Shown here: positions 1 through 11,056 of the stretch, piece after piece | How the letters are laid out: each line of letters opens with the position of its first letter | How positions within the stretch are numbered: the first letter of the stretch is position 1 | NCBI GenBank assembly: GCA_012295275.1 | Contig: CM022678.1 | Coordinates: 7,588,559 to 7,636,098 of the forward strand | DNA from: Chrysomallon squamiferum | Lineage: Eukaryota > Mollusca > Gastropoda > Neomphalida > Peltospiridae | DNA length: 47,540 nt | Reading direction: 5' to 3' | Translations under genes and position numbers: made by a program | Notes under the pieces: generated by a model | What the model saw: the letters and a program-made list of their open reading frames with translations, nothing else | Database searches by the model: none | What the model was told of the DNA's origin: nothing

Positions 1-191
1 ATACACGAGCAAACTGAGATACGAGATCGGTCACGGAACCACTGTATATACATATATATTCCCTATCAAAATATTTACATTATATCATTAAAATATTTCC
101 CCCGAAAAACAAATAGCCGAGAAATATAGTAACAAGTATTTTTTTATTCTGTTATTAATTCATTTCAGAAACAAAATAATTTTCATTTCAG

Positions 192-530
192 ACGGACCTG
201 ACAGCGGTATGAGAATTGGGAGCAGAGAAAACACAGATCAAGTTTATTACTGGCCAGACCGAAATGTGAAAGAAGAGGATTATTTCCACGAGGAGTCTTT
301 ATACCAAGAGAACGAAGCGGGTTTCATCTCGTGTCTGGCGCACTGTCGCCCACGTTGTGGCTACACGTGGACGTTCAACGGGTCAGAGCTGGAGACGTGG
401 GGCTTTGTCAGCGATAACTACGTCTTCAAAAGAAAAGTCACCAGATACGACAGCGGCGAGTACTCGTGTATTGCAACCAACCCGACCTCTCTGAAGTCGC
501 GTTCTGTGAATTTTAATATTGTTGTTAATT
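192..530 (+). CDS. Ig-superfamily receptor, internal exon: Ig-like domain A
   Basis: First visible exon of a gene that enters from the left. A TTTCAG acceptor precedes 192 and GTGAGT follows 530, and both junctions are phase 1, usual for Ig-domain exons. The frame is open throughout. The translation has an acidic lead-in (VKEEDYFHEESLY), then CLAHCRPRCGYTW, then YDSGEYSC: the B-strand Cys, C-strand Trp and F-strand Y-x-C of an Ig fold. Two further cysteines give C-x3-C-x3-C-x-Y-x-W, repeated in the next exon, so an extra disulfide is likely. It probably acts in extracellular adhesion or recognition. The signal peptide and any earlier Ig domains lie outside the window. I recall similar domains in molluscan CEACAM-like or hemicentin-like predictions, but the family name is inference. 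Confidence 0.85.
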
Positions 531-842
531 GTGAGTAATTCCATGAGTTCGTGAAAAAGGAGACATCTATCAATATAGATATATATATATATATATGTTT
601 GTATATAAACACACAAAATTTCATGCATATTATAAATACGTTCGTATGTTCATACAAAACCTATACAAATTCTTATCTTGCATACATGATGAAATTAATA
701 TATAAAAGATCGATAGACAGACTGACAAACAGATACAATGATTGATGATAACCATAACCAAAAATATCAATACTAATATTAACAGTAAGAACAACGACGA
801 CGTTAACAATAATTACCATAATAATAATAATAATAATAATAA

Positions 843-879
<37 letters not shown>

Positions 880-1197
880 TATAGTAGTAATAATAATAAC
901 AACAATAATAATAATAATAGTAGTAATAATAATAATAACTAACAGTATGACAACAATAAGAATAGTAATAATAATAACAACAATATAATAATAAGAAGAA
1001 TAAATATAATAACAACAACAACAACAACAAGAACAAAACAACAAAAAACAACAGAAACAACAACAATATTAAAGAACTATAACAACTACAAAACAACAAC
1101 AACAACAACACAAATAACAACTACAAAACAACAAATATAACAACAACAACAACAACAGAAACTACAACAGTAATAATAACAACAACCTCTGTTGCAG
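531..1197. repeat. Intron filled with AT, AAT/AGT and AAC repeats
   Basis: A (TA)n run lies at about 576-596, mixed (AAT)n and (AGT)n at about 820-941, and (AAC)n-type repeats at about 1012-1190. The repeats take up most of the intron between the two Ig exons and run almost to the acceptor. Long asparagine, serine or tyrosine ORFs here are repeat artefacts. Confidence 0.9.
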
Positions 1198-1467
1198 ATG
1201 GTCCGTCGAACTCGACAAGAATATCGAAGTCGTCGAGTGCGCACGCGAGAGACACTCAGCAGCACATTTTCACCTGCTCCGCTCAATGTGTTCCGTCTTG
1301 TTCCTATACGTGGAAATTTGGTCACGATGTCCTGGTGTCCAGCAGCTCGGATGGCCAGCTTTCTGTGAGTGAAAACAGTGGACACAAGACTGGACATTAC
1401 ACTTGTGTAGCTGTGAACGAAAAGACGGGCGAAACTGGAGCCGTTTCTGCGTTCGTTGATCTTGATG
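1198..1467 (+). CDS. Ig-superfamily receptor, internal exon: Ig-like domain B
   Basis: Second Ig exon of the same gene. The acceptor is CTCTGTTGCAG just before 1198, the donor is GTGAGT after 1467, and it is phase 1 at both ends, so it joins the exon ending at 530 without a frame break. It encodes CSAQCVPSCSYTW followed by GHYTCVAV, reproducing the C-x3-C-x3-C-x-Y-x-W pattern of domain A and a canonical F-strand Y-x-C. A Ser/Thr-rich lead-in (NSTRISKSSS) could carry glycans. GC content is clearly higher than in the flanking introns. The intron upstream (531-1197) is almost entirely trinucleotide repeats up to about 20 bases from the acceptor. Domain B is followed directly by the membrane exon, so it is the membrane-proximal Ig domain. 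Confidence 0.87.
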
Positions 1468-1606
1468 GTGAGTAACGTGTTATTTAATAGTTAGTGACTC
1501 TCATTTAATATGATTTTTTTCTGTGCAGAGATTTATTTTTAAATGATTAATAGGATATACTTATTTACGTCCCTTCCTCACTATCTATATAGCTATATAA
1601 TCTATC

Positions 1607-1608
<2 letters not shown>

Positions 1609-1688
<80 letters not shown>

Positions 1689-1708
1689 ATACACACACAC
1701 ACACACAT
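1609..1708. repeat. (CT)n then (AC)n microsatellite in Ig gene intron
   Basis: About 36 uninterrupted CT units run from 1609 to 1681, followed by a short (AC)n at 1688-1708. It sits in the intron between Ig exon B and the transmembrane exon. Confidence 0.92.
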
Positions 1709-2040
1709 AAATAACTATACCTACTTACGTACCCTCTTACCTATCAGTATATCTATTTATCTATTGATCTATCTATCTAAACAGTGTCCATGTATTTATT
1801 TAAGTGTGCAGTACTTCTCTGAGACTCTTACTGTCTCTAACCTCGGTAATATCATATCTCTTATCCACGCATTTATTAGCACAGATAAATACTTCTTTAT
1901 GTTTTTTGTTATTATTATCATCATACATTTCATGTACTCACTATAATTATCGTATGCAGAGAATAATCATAATAGTTGTTCGCATTATATAACGACAGTT
2001 ATCAGCTTTATTTTTGTTTGTGTTTATTTTCTATGATCAG

Positions 2041-2148
2041 CTGAAGGTGAACAGTCGAGTGGAGTGTATGCTGGAGTAGCGACAGGAGTTGCTCTTCTTG
2101 TTGTTCTTGTTCTTGTTGTCATCATGTTAGTTATAAAGAATAGACGAG
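2041..2148 (+). CDS. Ig-superfamily receptor, transmembrane exon
   Basis: Acceptor GATCAG before 2041, donor GTAAAA after 2148, phase 1 at both ends. The 36-residue product begins AEGEQSSGVYAGVATG (a short stalk), continues with a hydrophobic run rich in Leu and Val of about 20 residues (ALLVVLVLVVIMLVI), and ends with the basic stop-transfer sequence KNRR. This is a single-pass type I segment. It predicts an extracellular N-terminus and a cytoplasmic C-terminus. The phase matches the Ig exons before and the tail exon after. Confidence 0.88.
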
Positions 2149-2167
2149 GTAAAACGGTTTGCCTTTA

Positions 2168-2229
2168 TATGTGTGTGTGTTTGTGTTTGTGTGTGTGTGT
2201 GTGTGTTTGTGTGTATGTTTGTGTGTGTT

Positions 2230-2281
<52 letters not shown>

Positions 2282-2367
2282 GTGTAGTTTTTTCGTTCTT
2301 GATATCATGTCAGTTATAAAAATTAACGAGATAAAACGGTTTCAAATGTAGAATTTTACATATTTCA

Positions 2368-2461
<94 letters not shown>
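2168..2461. repeat. (GT)n/(GA)n tracts in Ig gene intron
   Basis: Interrupted (GT)n at 2168-2250 passes directly into (GA)n at 2250-2280. After about 90 bases of unique sequence a second pure (AG)n occupies 2371-2461. A degenerate ACAG/GATA block follows at about 2640-2800, still within the intron before the tail exon. Confidence 0.92.
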
Positions 2462-2465
<4 letters not shown>

Positions 2466-2864
2466 GAAACAAGGACTTCTTTCATTTTTACAAATTTAAT
2501 AATATCAGTGAACCAAACACATTGTACATTGTATAAAAAAGACAATAAAGATAGGCTGACAGAGAGCTAATAAAACACAACCCACACAAATATAACAGAA
2601 ACAGAATAACCACACTCTATGTCTCCTTGTATAGCAAATTAGACAGAAAGACAGACAGACAGACAGACAGACAACCAGATAGATAGACAAAGAGACAGAC
2701 ATACAGATAAGGAGTTAGATAGATCGACAAACTGACTGATAGACAGACAGATATACGGGGAGAGACAAATATACTGAGATAAAGACAAATAAACAGACAT
2801 ACAGACCTAAAACATTTACGTATGTATGTATACATAAAATGGATTTCTTTTTTTTTCACTGCAG

Positions 2865-2950
2865 CTGAAAAATACAGAGCTGTGAATACTAACATGATCC
2901 TGGACACATACAACAAAACAGATCCATCAAAAGAAGACAATCAGCTGTAG
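2865..2950 (+). CDS. Ig-superfamily receptor, cytoplasmic tail exon with stop
   Basis: Acceptor TTTTCACTGCAG before 2865. In phase 1 the exon reads AEKYRAVNTNMILDTYNK, then TDPSKEDNQL, then TAG at 2948-2950. The tail is short and polar, with two tyrosines (EKYRAV and DTYNKT). Neither matches an ITIM or ITAM consensus. The stop is followed three bases later by a strong donor (AG/GTAAAC at 2951-2958), so the 3' UTR may be spliced. The stop lies close enough to that junction not to predict nonsense-mediated decay. Together the four exons form an unbroken frame from 192 to 2950, so this is probably a functional gene. Confidence 0.85.
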
Positions 2951-3052
2951 AGGTAAACTGCTTGTTTAGTGAATTACAGGAAAACGAAACATTTCAAACC
3001 AGTGAGTTTTTACAAATAACAGAACAAAAGCATACTCTCTCCCTTTCTGTGT

Positions 3053-3130
<78 letters not shown>

Positions 3131-3749
3131 CTGCGTGTATGTATGTGTGTATATATATATAAGCTTCCTATGCACGCATGCACACGCGCACACACACAAG
3201 CGTTCAAACACACAAAATATGCGTTTATATATTTCAGGATGTTCTAAGCATAGACAGACTAAAACACAGAGAGGCAGAGAGAGCAAGAAAAAGATAGAGA
3301 CAAAGAAAGAAACAGAAGACTGACCGAAAGATATAGGTGTATACTGAGAAAGAGAAGAAAAGAGAGAAAATGGAGATCATGGATAGACAGAGAAAAAGAC
3401 AGAGCGAGTTTGATTAATAAATATACATTATATTTAAAGACTTAGATCTAAAGCGACACAAAGACACACAGATACACAAACAATGCAGTTTACAAACAAA
3501 CACACACACAGACACAGACACAGACATGCACACACGAACATATATAAATACATTTATTTTGACATTTTTCTTTCGACTAGATTTATTATTATTAACCTTT
3601 TAAACACACAACACACATACATGCACGCACGCACACACGCATATACATAGAGGTATGTATGTATTAAAATTTTACCATGGTGTTTTTGTTGTTCACACAC
3701 ACACACACACACACACAGATATATATATACACACACACACATTCACAAA

Positions 3750-3785
<36 letters not shown>

Positions 3786-4298
3786 CCTGAACACATACAG
3801 TAATATATATAAATATAGTTTTCCTTAAGTATTCATATATAATTTATAGATTTTAGACAGGTTTTAGTTTTGTATCGTTATCAATTAGAGCTTTATATTG
3901 TTATCGATGTTGTTATTTTTTTTAAAGGTTAACAACTGTTTTTAATTATTTATTTTGTACTACTTCTTCTGTTTTTGCAGTTTTTATATCATAGACAATT
4001 TATGTGTGATACGTGTTTGAAAAAGGTTTTTATGTGCATAATCAGATGCTTAAACACTATATTTTTTTGTCCGTGTTTAAAATGTTTATATTTTTTTAAA
4101 TCTACAAATAAAAGTATTAAAGTATTTATATTACTGTAACTGTTTTTGTTGTTATAAATATAATAAATATATATATATATATATATATAAAGAAAAGAAA
4201 GAAATATCATAAACACAACTGTGAAATGATCTTACGCAAATATGTTTAATATTTCTGGATTGGTCTGCGTGTGAATCCGTGTTAATGTGTGTGTGTGC

Positions 4299-4352
<54 letters not shown>

Positions 4353-4353
4353 C
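2951..4353. repeat. 3' flank of the Ig gene: microsatellite-dominated
   Basis: No coding exon is visible. The stretch holds (CT)n at 3053-3126, short (CA)n at 3694-3718 and 3729-3740, (AT)n at 3754-3782 and 4168-4190, and (GA)n at about 4300-4349. The purine-rich part at 3250-3410 may be 3' UTR. Confidence 0.7.
3416..3421 (+). terminator. Candidate polyadenylation signal for the Ig gene
   Basis: A canonical AATAAA lies about 470 bases after the stop of the Ig-superfamily gene, in a purine-rich stretch. It is the first good match after the long CT repeat at 3053-3126. Such hexamers are common by chance in AT-rich DNA, and the possible 3' UTR intron makes the assignment uncertain. Confidence 0.3.
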
Positions 4354-4424
4354 CGAAAGTAGCCGACGGTACAAAGCGCCCGACATCCCGTTATTAAGAC
4401 GTAGTTAAGTTACATTACGTCACA

Positions 4425-4531
4425 GCATTATTGACGTCACATAATCAGACAACGTGTAATGTCGGATTGTTATAAATGAGAAACAAATTCACATTCAAAC
4501 TATTAGCCTGAAATAATTGTAAATTGTGAGT
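4425..4531 (+). promoter_or_regulatory. Candidate CRE/TATA core promoter with noncoding first exon
   Basis: Two CRE-like sites (TTACGTCA, then a perfect TGACGTCA at about 4434-4441) lie 30-45 bases upstream of TATAAA at 4471-4476. A transcript starting about 25-30 bases downstream would begin near 4500 and meet a good donor, GTGAGT, at 4526-4531. The stretch from 4354 to 4460 is richer in CG dinucleotides than its surroundings. The spacing is that of a metazoan CREB-responsive TATA promoter on the + strand. This is motif evidence only. Confidence 0.4.
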
Positions 4532-4605
4532 GTTACGTTATTTAGTAGATATTTATTAATTTCGTACAAATAGAATTACGTTTTGTTATATCTATATCTA
4601 TATAT

Positions 4606-4640
<35 letters not shown>

Positions 4641-4746
4641 CTCTTAATATGTTTTTAATGACCGTTGTATCTGTTACATTATTACTGTGCTGTTATATGC
4701 TTGACTGATTTGGGAATGGCTCTAATATGTTGCTGTTGACTGCAGT

Positions 4747-4806
4747 TCATAACTTAATGAAGTGTTTAGAATTGTATTCGCCATGTTTATTGTTATTCTT
4801 GAAATA
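4747..4806 (+). CDS. Possible signal-peptide exon downstream of the CRE/TATA promoter
   Basis: A good acceptor (GTTGACTGCAG) precedes 4747, and ATAG/GTAATG gives a donor after 4806. From the ATG at 4783 the frame reads MFIVILEI and ends in phase 1, the phase used by the Ig exons upstream. A second ATG at 4755 gives MKCLELYSPCLLLFLK, which resembles a signal peptide more closely but meets TAG exactly at the junction. The exon may be the start of another Ig-type gene, or a remnant of one. No matching Ig exon follows before the lectin exons on the opposite strand. Confidence 0.25.
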
Positions 4807-5864
<1,058 letters not shown>

Positions 5865-5984
5865 TTACGTTTTCCAGGACCATTTTTGATTGTTGCTTCC
5901 ATTACAGTCTCGAAGTTGAAGAGCGGCTGTTCCGTTCACCCCCTCCACACATTTATTTTTTGTGTTGAAATAAATAGTTTTATC
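5865..5984 (-). CDS. GalNAc-transferase-like lectin, last exon (third ricin repeat, stop)
   Basis: On the minus strand, TTACTCTTTTCAG precedes 5984 and the frame runs 39 codons to TAA at 5865-5867. It encodes NKCVEGVNG, AALQLRDCNGSNNQ and KWSWKT. The pattern Cys, about ten residues, then L-x-x-C-N-G-S-x-x-Q-x-W is the gamma repeat of the ricin B lectin at the C-terminus of polypeptide N-acetylgalactosaminyltransferases, where CNGS-x-x-Q-x-W is typical. The lectin domain binds GalNAc on partly glycosylated substrates and directs follow-up mucin-type O-glycosylation in the Golgi. The phase-0 start fits the exon upstream at 6633-6770. Confidence 0.82.
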   Translation of the reverse strand, partial: DKTIYFNTKNKCVEGVNGTAALQLRDCNGSNNQKWSWKT

Positions 5985-6429
5985 CTGAAAAGAGTAACAG
6001 AATTGATATAATTAAAATAGTTGATCAGAACAGTTACATGATACAAGATTTACATACTGGATTATATCTACTTATTTGTAATTATAAAGATGTGTTTCAT
6101 GATAAAAATGTATTAACCACAAACAGTGTAATGCTTGGATCAAAATTTAGGTAAATAAATCAATCAAAAAATAAAAAATAAATATTAGTTAAAAATATTA
6201 ATCCGTTGAAGGTAAAATTTTGTATTTGTTTTTTTGTTTTTGTTGGGTTTTTTTAGACCAAAACAAACATGTATACAAAGTTTTATTGAAACTGAAATCA
6301 ATTTGATTAAACTTGTTATGGAAATAGATATGGAATAACCGAATAAAATAAAAATAAAAAAACAAGAAAAATACAACAGAGAAATAAAGAAGGATATAAC
6401 TATGTTTAAAAATAAATTGGCTAAAAAGT

Positions 6430-6565
6430 ATTAAATAAATAAATAATAAAATAAATAAATGAGTAAATAAATAAATAAATAAATAATAAATAAATAAATA
6501 AATAAGTAAATGAGTAAATAAATAAATACTAAATAAATGAGTAAATAAATAAATAAATAAATAAA
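6430..6565. repeat. (AAAT)n/(AAAC)n tetranucleotide repeat in lectin gene intron
   Basis: Interrupted AAAT units with occasional GAGT-type variants lie between the second and third lectin exons. The long reading frame through it is repeat-driven. Confidence 0.9.
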
Positions 6566-6632
6566 ACAAAATCTTTTTAAAATAAGTATATATCTTTATT
6601 ACTAAAACTGGTGTTGATATTACCGTACTTAC

Positions 6633-6770
6633 TCGGGTATATGTGAAGTTCTGATTGTCGCCCATCTGATGACAAGAAAACATCGCAACCGTATTTTCAT
6701 TTTCACTGCCTGCATCAAAGCATGTCCTCATCTGACGTAGTTCTGGTACTTTCCCCACGTAATACCAGAT
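6633..6770 (-). CDS. GalNAc-transferase-like lectin, second ricin repeat exon
   Basis: Acceptor TATTTCCAG before 6770 and donor GTAAGT after 6633 on the minus strand. The exon is exactly 46 codons in phase 0. It begins IWYYVGKVPELRQMR and continues with TCFDAGSENENTV and MFSCHQMGDNQNFTYT. The C-F-D-x-G ... F-S-C-H-x-M-G-x-N-Q-x-F-x-Y-T signature closely follows the repeat in animal GALNTs that reads C-H-G-M-G-G-N-Q-x-F-x-Y-T. The initial IWYY completes the Q-x-W motif begun by NITNQ at the end of the preceding exon, so this exon was normally spliced in an ancestor. No lesions seen. Confidence 0.85.
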
Positions 6771-6932
6771 CTGGAAATAAAATGCGAAATGACAAAGCCT
6801 CACATTATTGATCCACAAACATGCCGATGATGACAGATGTTGTTATTTATCTGCGGTGATAAACACAAGACTGAGTTAACGTTTAGATTAGTACAGGCAG
6901 ATGTTTAGTATGCAGCTTTTCAAATCAGACCC

Positions 6933-6936
<4 letters not shown>

Positions 6937-7029
<93 letters not shown>

Positions 7030-7613
7030 GATAGATGGATGGATAGATAGATATGTGTGTGTAGTGTGTGTGTGTGTGTTGGATAGGTGGGTATGTGTGG
7101 ATAGATAGAAAGATATATGGACAGATAGATGGATGGATAGATAGATAGATGGCTGGCTGGATAGATATATATAGATAGATAGATAGATAGATAGATAGTT
7201 GGATAGATAGATAGATAGATAGTTGGATAGATAGTTAGATAGATAGATAGATAGATAGTTGGATAGATAGATATATAGATAGATAGATAGGTAGGTAGGT
7301 AGGTAGGTAGAGAGATTAGTGTGAGAAAATGTTTAGAAGTATATTTTTATTTTAACTTAGCTACTTGTATAATTATATTCTGAGTCTGTATTGGTGTATT
7401 TCTGTTCATATGTCTGTCTCTGTATACTTTCTATCTTCTGTCTGTCTACACATCGATCTTCGTATGTATGTCCGTTTTTCTTTTTGTATGTCATCTCTCT
7501 AACTCTGTGTTTGTCTCTGTCTTTCTATCTGCCTACCTGTCTTCCTTTCTATCTACCTCCCTACCTCTCTACCTTTCTTTCTATCTATCTAAAGTATCTA
7601 TCTGTCTGTCTGT

Positions 7614-7652
<39 letters not shown>

Positions 7653-7671
7653 TTATTATTTTTTATTATTA

Positions 7672-7711
<40 letters not shown>

Positions 7712-7715
7712 TTAC
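6937..7715. repeat. (GT)n, (GATA)n, (TTTA)n and (TTA)n cluster
   Basis: (GT)n at about 6937-7022, GATA/GGATA repeats at about 7029-7310, CTAC/CTAT-type repeats at about 7530-7590, (TTTA)n at 7612-7655 and (TTA)n at about 7656-7712. All lie in the intron between the first two lectin exons (minus strand). Confidence 0.92.
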
Positions 7716-7740
7716 CATTATTATCATTATCATTATCTTT

Positions 7741-7865
7741 ATCACAAAAGGCAGATAACTCTAATCGATGTAATTTTAACTTTGCTCAGTCAGTACATCT
7801 CATAAGGGAGATAACTCTGATCTATGTTTGTGAACACATATCACTAAAGGGAGATAACTGTAATC
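7741..7865 (+). repeat. Three spaced copies of a GGGAGATAACT-type motif
   Basis: AAAGGCAGATAACTC (about 7747), AAGGGAGATAACTC (about 7804) and AAAGGGAGATAACTG (about 7846) recur about 45-57 bases apart, each followed by a TAATCGAT or TGATCTAT-like segment. I recall AGTTATCTCCCTT as a motif dispersed in molluscan genomes. Related copies occur at about 18162-18179 (reverse), 33094-33107, 11326 and 11486. This supports molluscan origin and suggests a short interspersed element or its remnants. Confidence 0.6.
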
Positions 7866-7929
7866 GATATAATTCTTACTACTCTTCCTTGAGGTGATAC
7901 GTCACGGCTTATGTTCTTCCTGTTGTTGT

Positions 7930-8012
7930 AGTTATTATTATCATCATCATCATCATTATTATCATCATCATCATTATCATCATCATCATCATCATTATTA
8001 TTACTATTATTA
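7930..8012. repeat. (ATC)n-like trinucleotide repeat
   Basis: Interrupted TCA/TTA triplets lie just downstream of the motif cluster and upstream of the first lectin exon (minus strand). It is low complexity. Confidence 0.85.
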
Positions 8013-8078
8013 TTAGAATTAATCACTTTGGAATGACATCAGCTGATTAGATGACACATAAAAACTGTCAAACTGTAC

Positions 8079-8183
8079 CTGGTTGGTGATATTGTCACAA
8101 TGACGCCATACTATAGGTTTTTCAGAGTCTCTGTGATCTCCCAGTGAATCAATACACATATCTGCAGCAGTGTCATTATAAAG
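8079..8183 (-). CDS. GalNAc-transferase-like lectin, first ricin repeat exon
   Basis: Acceptor AAATTTCAG before 8183 and donor GTACAG after 8079 on the minus strand. It is 35 codons in phase 0: LYNDTAADMCIDSLGDHR, then DSEKPIVWRHCDNITNQ. M-C-I-D-S-L-G matches the start of the alpha repeat of GALNT lectin domains. With the two downstream exons it makes a complete beta-trefoil of 120 residues with three C-...-C pairs and Q-x-W or Q-x-F motifs. I could not find the catalytic glycosyltransferase exons upstream within the window. The rest of the gene may lie beyond the first assembly gap, or this may be a partial copy or a stand-alone lectin. Confidence 0.78.
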
Positions 8184-8432
8184 CTGAAATTTTCTCAAAA
8201 AGAAAAATACAATATAATATTAACATGACAATTCATTCATCATACATATGGATATTTTAACGCGTACCTATCAAATCAGAAAATAATTTTAGAAATTAAC
8301 TTTGATTTAGTTTTATTAACGTCATTAAATTTGATTATTTCAGTGCGGTAAATAAATTTTATAAAATCACACGCAAAAAGAAAGAGAATCACAGAAAAGA
8401 TCAATAAACAGTCTGATAATAATAATATAAGA

Positions 8433-8474
<42 letters not shown>

Positions 8475-9200
8475 CCAAAATGATATACGAGTAAGAACAT
8501 GTTTTTAAAAACAACCAAAGATCACAGTTTAAAAATTATAAGCTAACATAACTGAAGTTTAGAGCAGGTATATTATTGGGTATCATACAGATTATTCATT
8601 TATCTAAAGAAAATAGAGTTTTAGATAGAATGTTCTTATCTTCAGTCCTGTCTTTGTTAAAGCAAGTATCTAGATTCTGTTTCTATTCGTGGCATTCATA
8701 AAAAAGTAATTTTTAAACATTTGACACATCTTGTAAAAACTTTTACCAAGCATCACACTGCCTGACAGTCTCATGTTATAATAAAAACATACAACCATTA
8801 AAATACATAGAAAAACCTACACACACTAAAATACTGTGTTCAAATCCACTCTCAGTAATAAACATCTCATGAAGGATCTAGGCCCTTTAAAACTCACCTT
8901 TCACTACAATCTAATTTTTAAACAACAGTCAGCCAATCTATTTTAAAACTCACCTTTGAGTTACAATCTAATTTTGCAACTCAGGAATTAGTAATCAAAA
9001 TAAAATAAAAATTAGTTACACCTTTCATCATCAAAAAACTCAAAATCATTTTAAGAACAAACTACAAAAAAACCTTACAGACTCAGAAATCAAACTAAAA
9101 TCCACCAATCTAACTCAGAATCAAATTCAAACCAAAATAAACACAACACCAAACTCAAACACAAAATTCTTTTAGTAACAAACTACATAACAATAACCTT
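8184..9200. other. No gene seen; AAT repeat and diverged A-rich repeats
   Basis: (AAT)n at about 8426-8472. From about 8880 to 9270 a loosely repeated A/C-rich phrase recurs (AAACTCACCTTT at about 8891 and 8945, and AATCAAATTCAAAC-like runs at about 9120 and 9239). It may belong to the same retrotransposon relic as the fragment at 9201-9425. Confidence 0.5.
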
Positions 9201-9425
9201 ATGAAATTCAGAATCAACTATTCCACCAATCTAAACACAATCAAATTCAAACACAAAATAAACACAAAACAAAACTTTAGCTGTGGAATTTCTGAAACCA
9301 TGAAACATTACTTATTTCTCTGTCCACATTTTTCCAGTGACCACCTAATGCTACATGACATACTCAATGAATTAAAAACTGAATTTACACTTAAAAACAT
9401 CTTCATAGCAACAGTGAAAAACTGA
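9201..9425 (+). mobile_element. Non-LTR retrotransposon ORF2 C-terminal relic
   Basis: A 74-codon open frame contains LNTIKFKHKIN followed by CGISETMKHYLFLCPHFSS. The pattern C-G-x3-E-T-x2-H-x-L-x2-C-P-x-F is the cysteine/histidine motif found after the reverse transcriptase domain in several LINE clades, preceded as usual by a stretch with L-N-x-x-x-F-K-H. The first cysteine of the usual C-x-C-G is replaced (FSCG is seen). Only the 3' end of an element is recognisable, with no reverse transcriptase core nearby. Confidence 0.55.
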
Positions 9426-9924
9426 GAGCCAAACTTTAATTCAAACAAATAAATAGACACAAATGTTTGACTAAATAAATTCAAAAACATAAAATAACAT
9501 AGCACAGACACATAGGTTAAAAAAATAAATAAATAGCATACACAGTAACAAACAAAACAAAAAGCAAATACACCAGTACAATTATATAAATTAATTAATT
9601 AACAGATTAACTGACTCACCAGCTGACAGATTTCTAACAGAGAACTTCAGAACATATTTTTAAAATTCCACATTTTCTTGACACAAGGAAGTAAACTGGT
9701 TCAGGCTGGAGTGGGCTGTTTGGAATGTGAATTTTTTGTACTGACAAGTCAAACTGAAGAAGACAATTAGCTTTTTCTTAAAAATAAAAATGAAAACAAA
9801 ATTTAAAATAACAAACAAAAACATACTGCAATATAAAATCAATTAATCTAAAAATTAATACAATATCCTTAAAATTATATCACTTAATATATAAAAATTA
9901 CACATTATTCAAATGAATTCTTAC
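9426..9924. other. No gene seen
   Basis: AT-rich sequence without a supported exon on either strand. A short AAAT-like run lies near 9520. Confidence 0.5.
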
Positions 9925-10190
9925 CCTGTGCAATAGCAGTCTGTTGATACTCCGCCCAAAGTGAAGATTTAGTCTCACATGCAGAAAGATTTTCAAATTA
10001 CTCCCTTTGAATCCTGTGACTGACTCAGACAAAATTAGTCATAATCTTGAGGAAAATGCTTCAGAAATTGAACTATCCTTTCTCTGTCTTCACATGTAAG
10101 GCTTGTGAATTAATTTTCTTCTGCCAGATTTCTTTTCTCTCTCAGTTACCCCATTCAGTCTGCAGTGCTGTGAGTTTGTTCTGACTAATG
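9925..10190 (-). pseudogene. Exon-like segment with two in-frame TGA codons
   Basis: On the minus strand a GTTTACAG acceptor precedes 10190 and GTAAGA follows 9925. One frame spans all 266 bases and is broken only by two TGA codons. It reads NSQHCRLNGVTEREKKSGRR, KLIHKPYM, stop, RQRKDSSISEAFSSRL, stop, LILSESVTGF, NLKIFLHVRLNLHFGRS. The basic, serine-rich composition and intact splice sites suggest a former coding exon. Both breaks are TGA, which a single C-to-T change makes from CGA. Family not recognised. Confidence 0.4.
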
Positions 10191-11012
10191 CTGTAAACAA
10201 ACAATAAAAGATATAAGCAGGCACCAGTAACCCCCCAACACACACACATTCAAATGTACTCTATAAAAATGAGGGAGAAATTACAAATTAATTGCTGCTT
10301 AAATAGGAAAAATACTAATGAAAAAAAACATACAAATTCTCTCTGCTTTGTTCATTGGAATGCTTTGAAGAACTTCCAGAAGTATCATATCTTTTTCAGC
10401 AGCAAAAAAAAAAAAAAAAAAAAATGAATTCTTATAATACTTATACAGTGGTAAATTAGTTGAAATAACTGTCCTAATTCAGATGATAACATTTTTTATT
10501 TTATAAAAATCATTTTAATGAGTCTTGTTTATCCAGCTAAAATATATTACAATTGATTTTAAAAAAACATAAAATTTTCTGATTTCCCAATTTAATTCAA
10601 TAACTGTCTCTAACATGAATAAATAAGATTACTCTAGATAAACTGACTTTTTTATTCTCCTTCTTATGAATATCTATTACTGACATTTTCAACTTGAGAC
10701 AAATGTCTTTCAAGTTGATGATTATGCACGTTATGTCAATTCGAAATTTAAAAAAATAATGTGTTTTGTCGCCCCAAAAATATTTTTTGGATCATCTTAT
10801 AACACTGTTAATAATTTTATAGCAAATATTTATTTCACATAAAAGTTTGTTCACATTTTGATAAATTGAAAGTATCGGCTTACCTTAATTTGTCAAAATA
10901 TAAAAAGAAATACGAAAATTCTTTTTTGATTAAAATAGTCCCAAAAATGTAGTCCTAGTTATACAAATCAACTGGTAAGACATTTTCAAACAAACCTTGA
11001 CAAAAATGGAAT

Positions 11013-11056
<44 letters not shown>

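Noticed and set aside
673-1120. Long open frames of Tyr, Ile, Ser, Asn or Thr on both strands
   Set aside because: They are translations of AAT/AGT/AAC repeats inside an intron.
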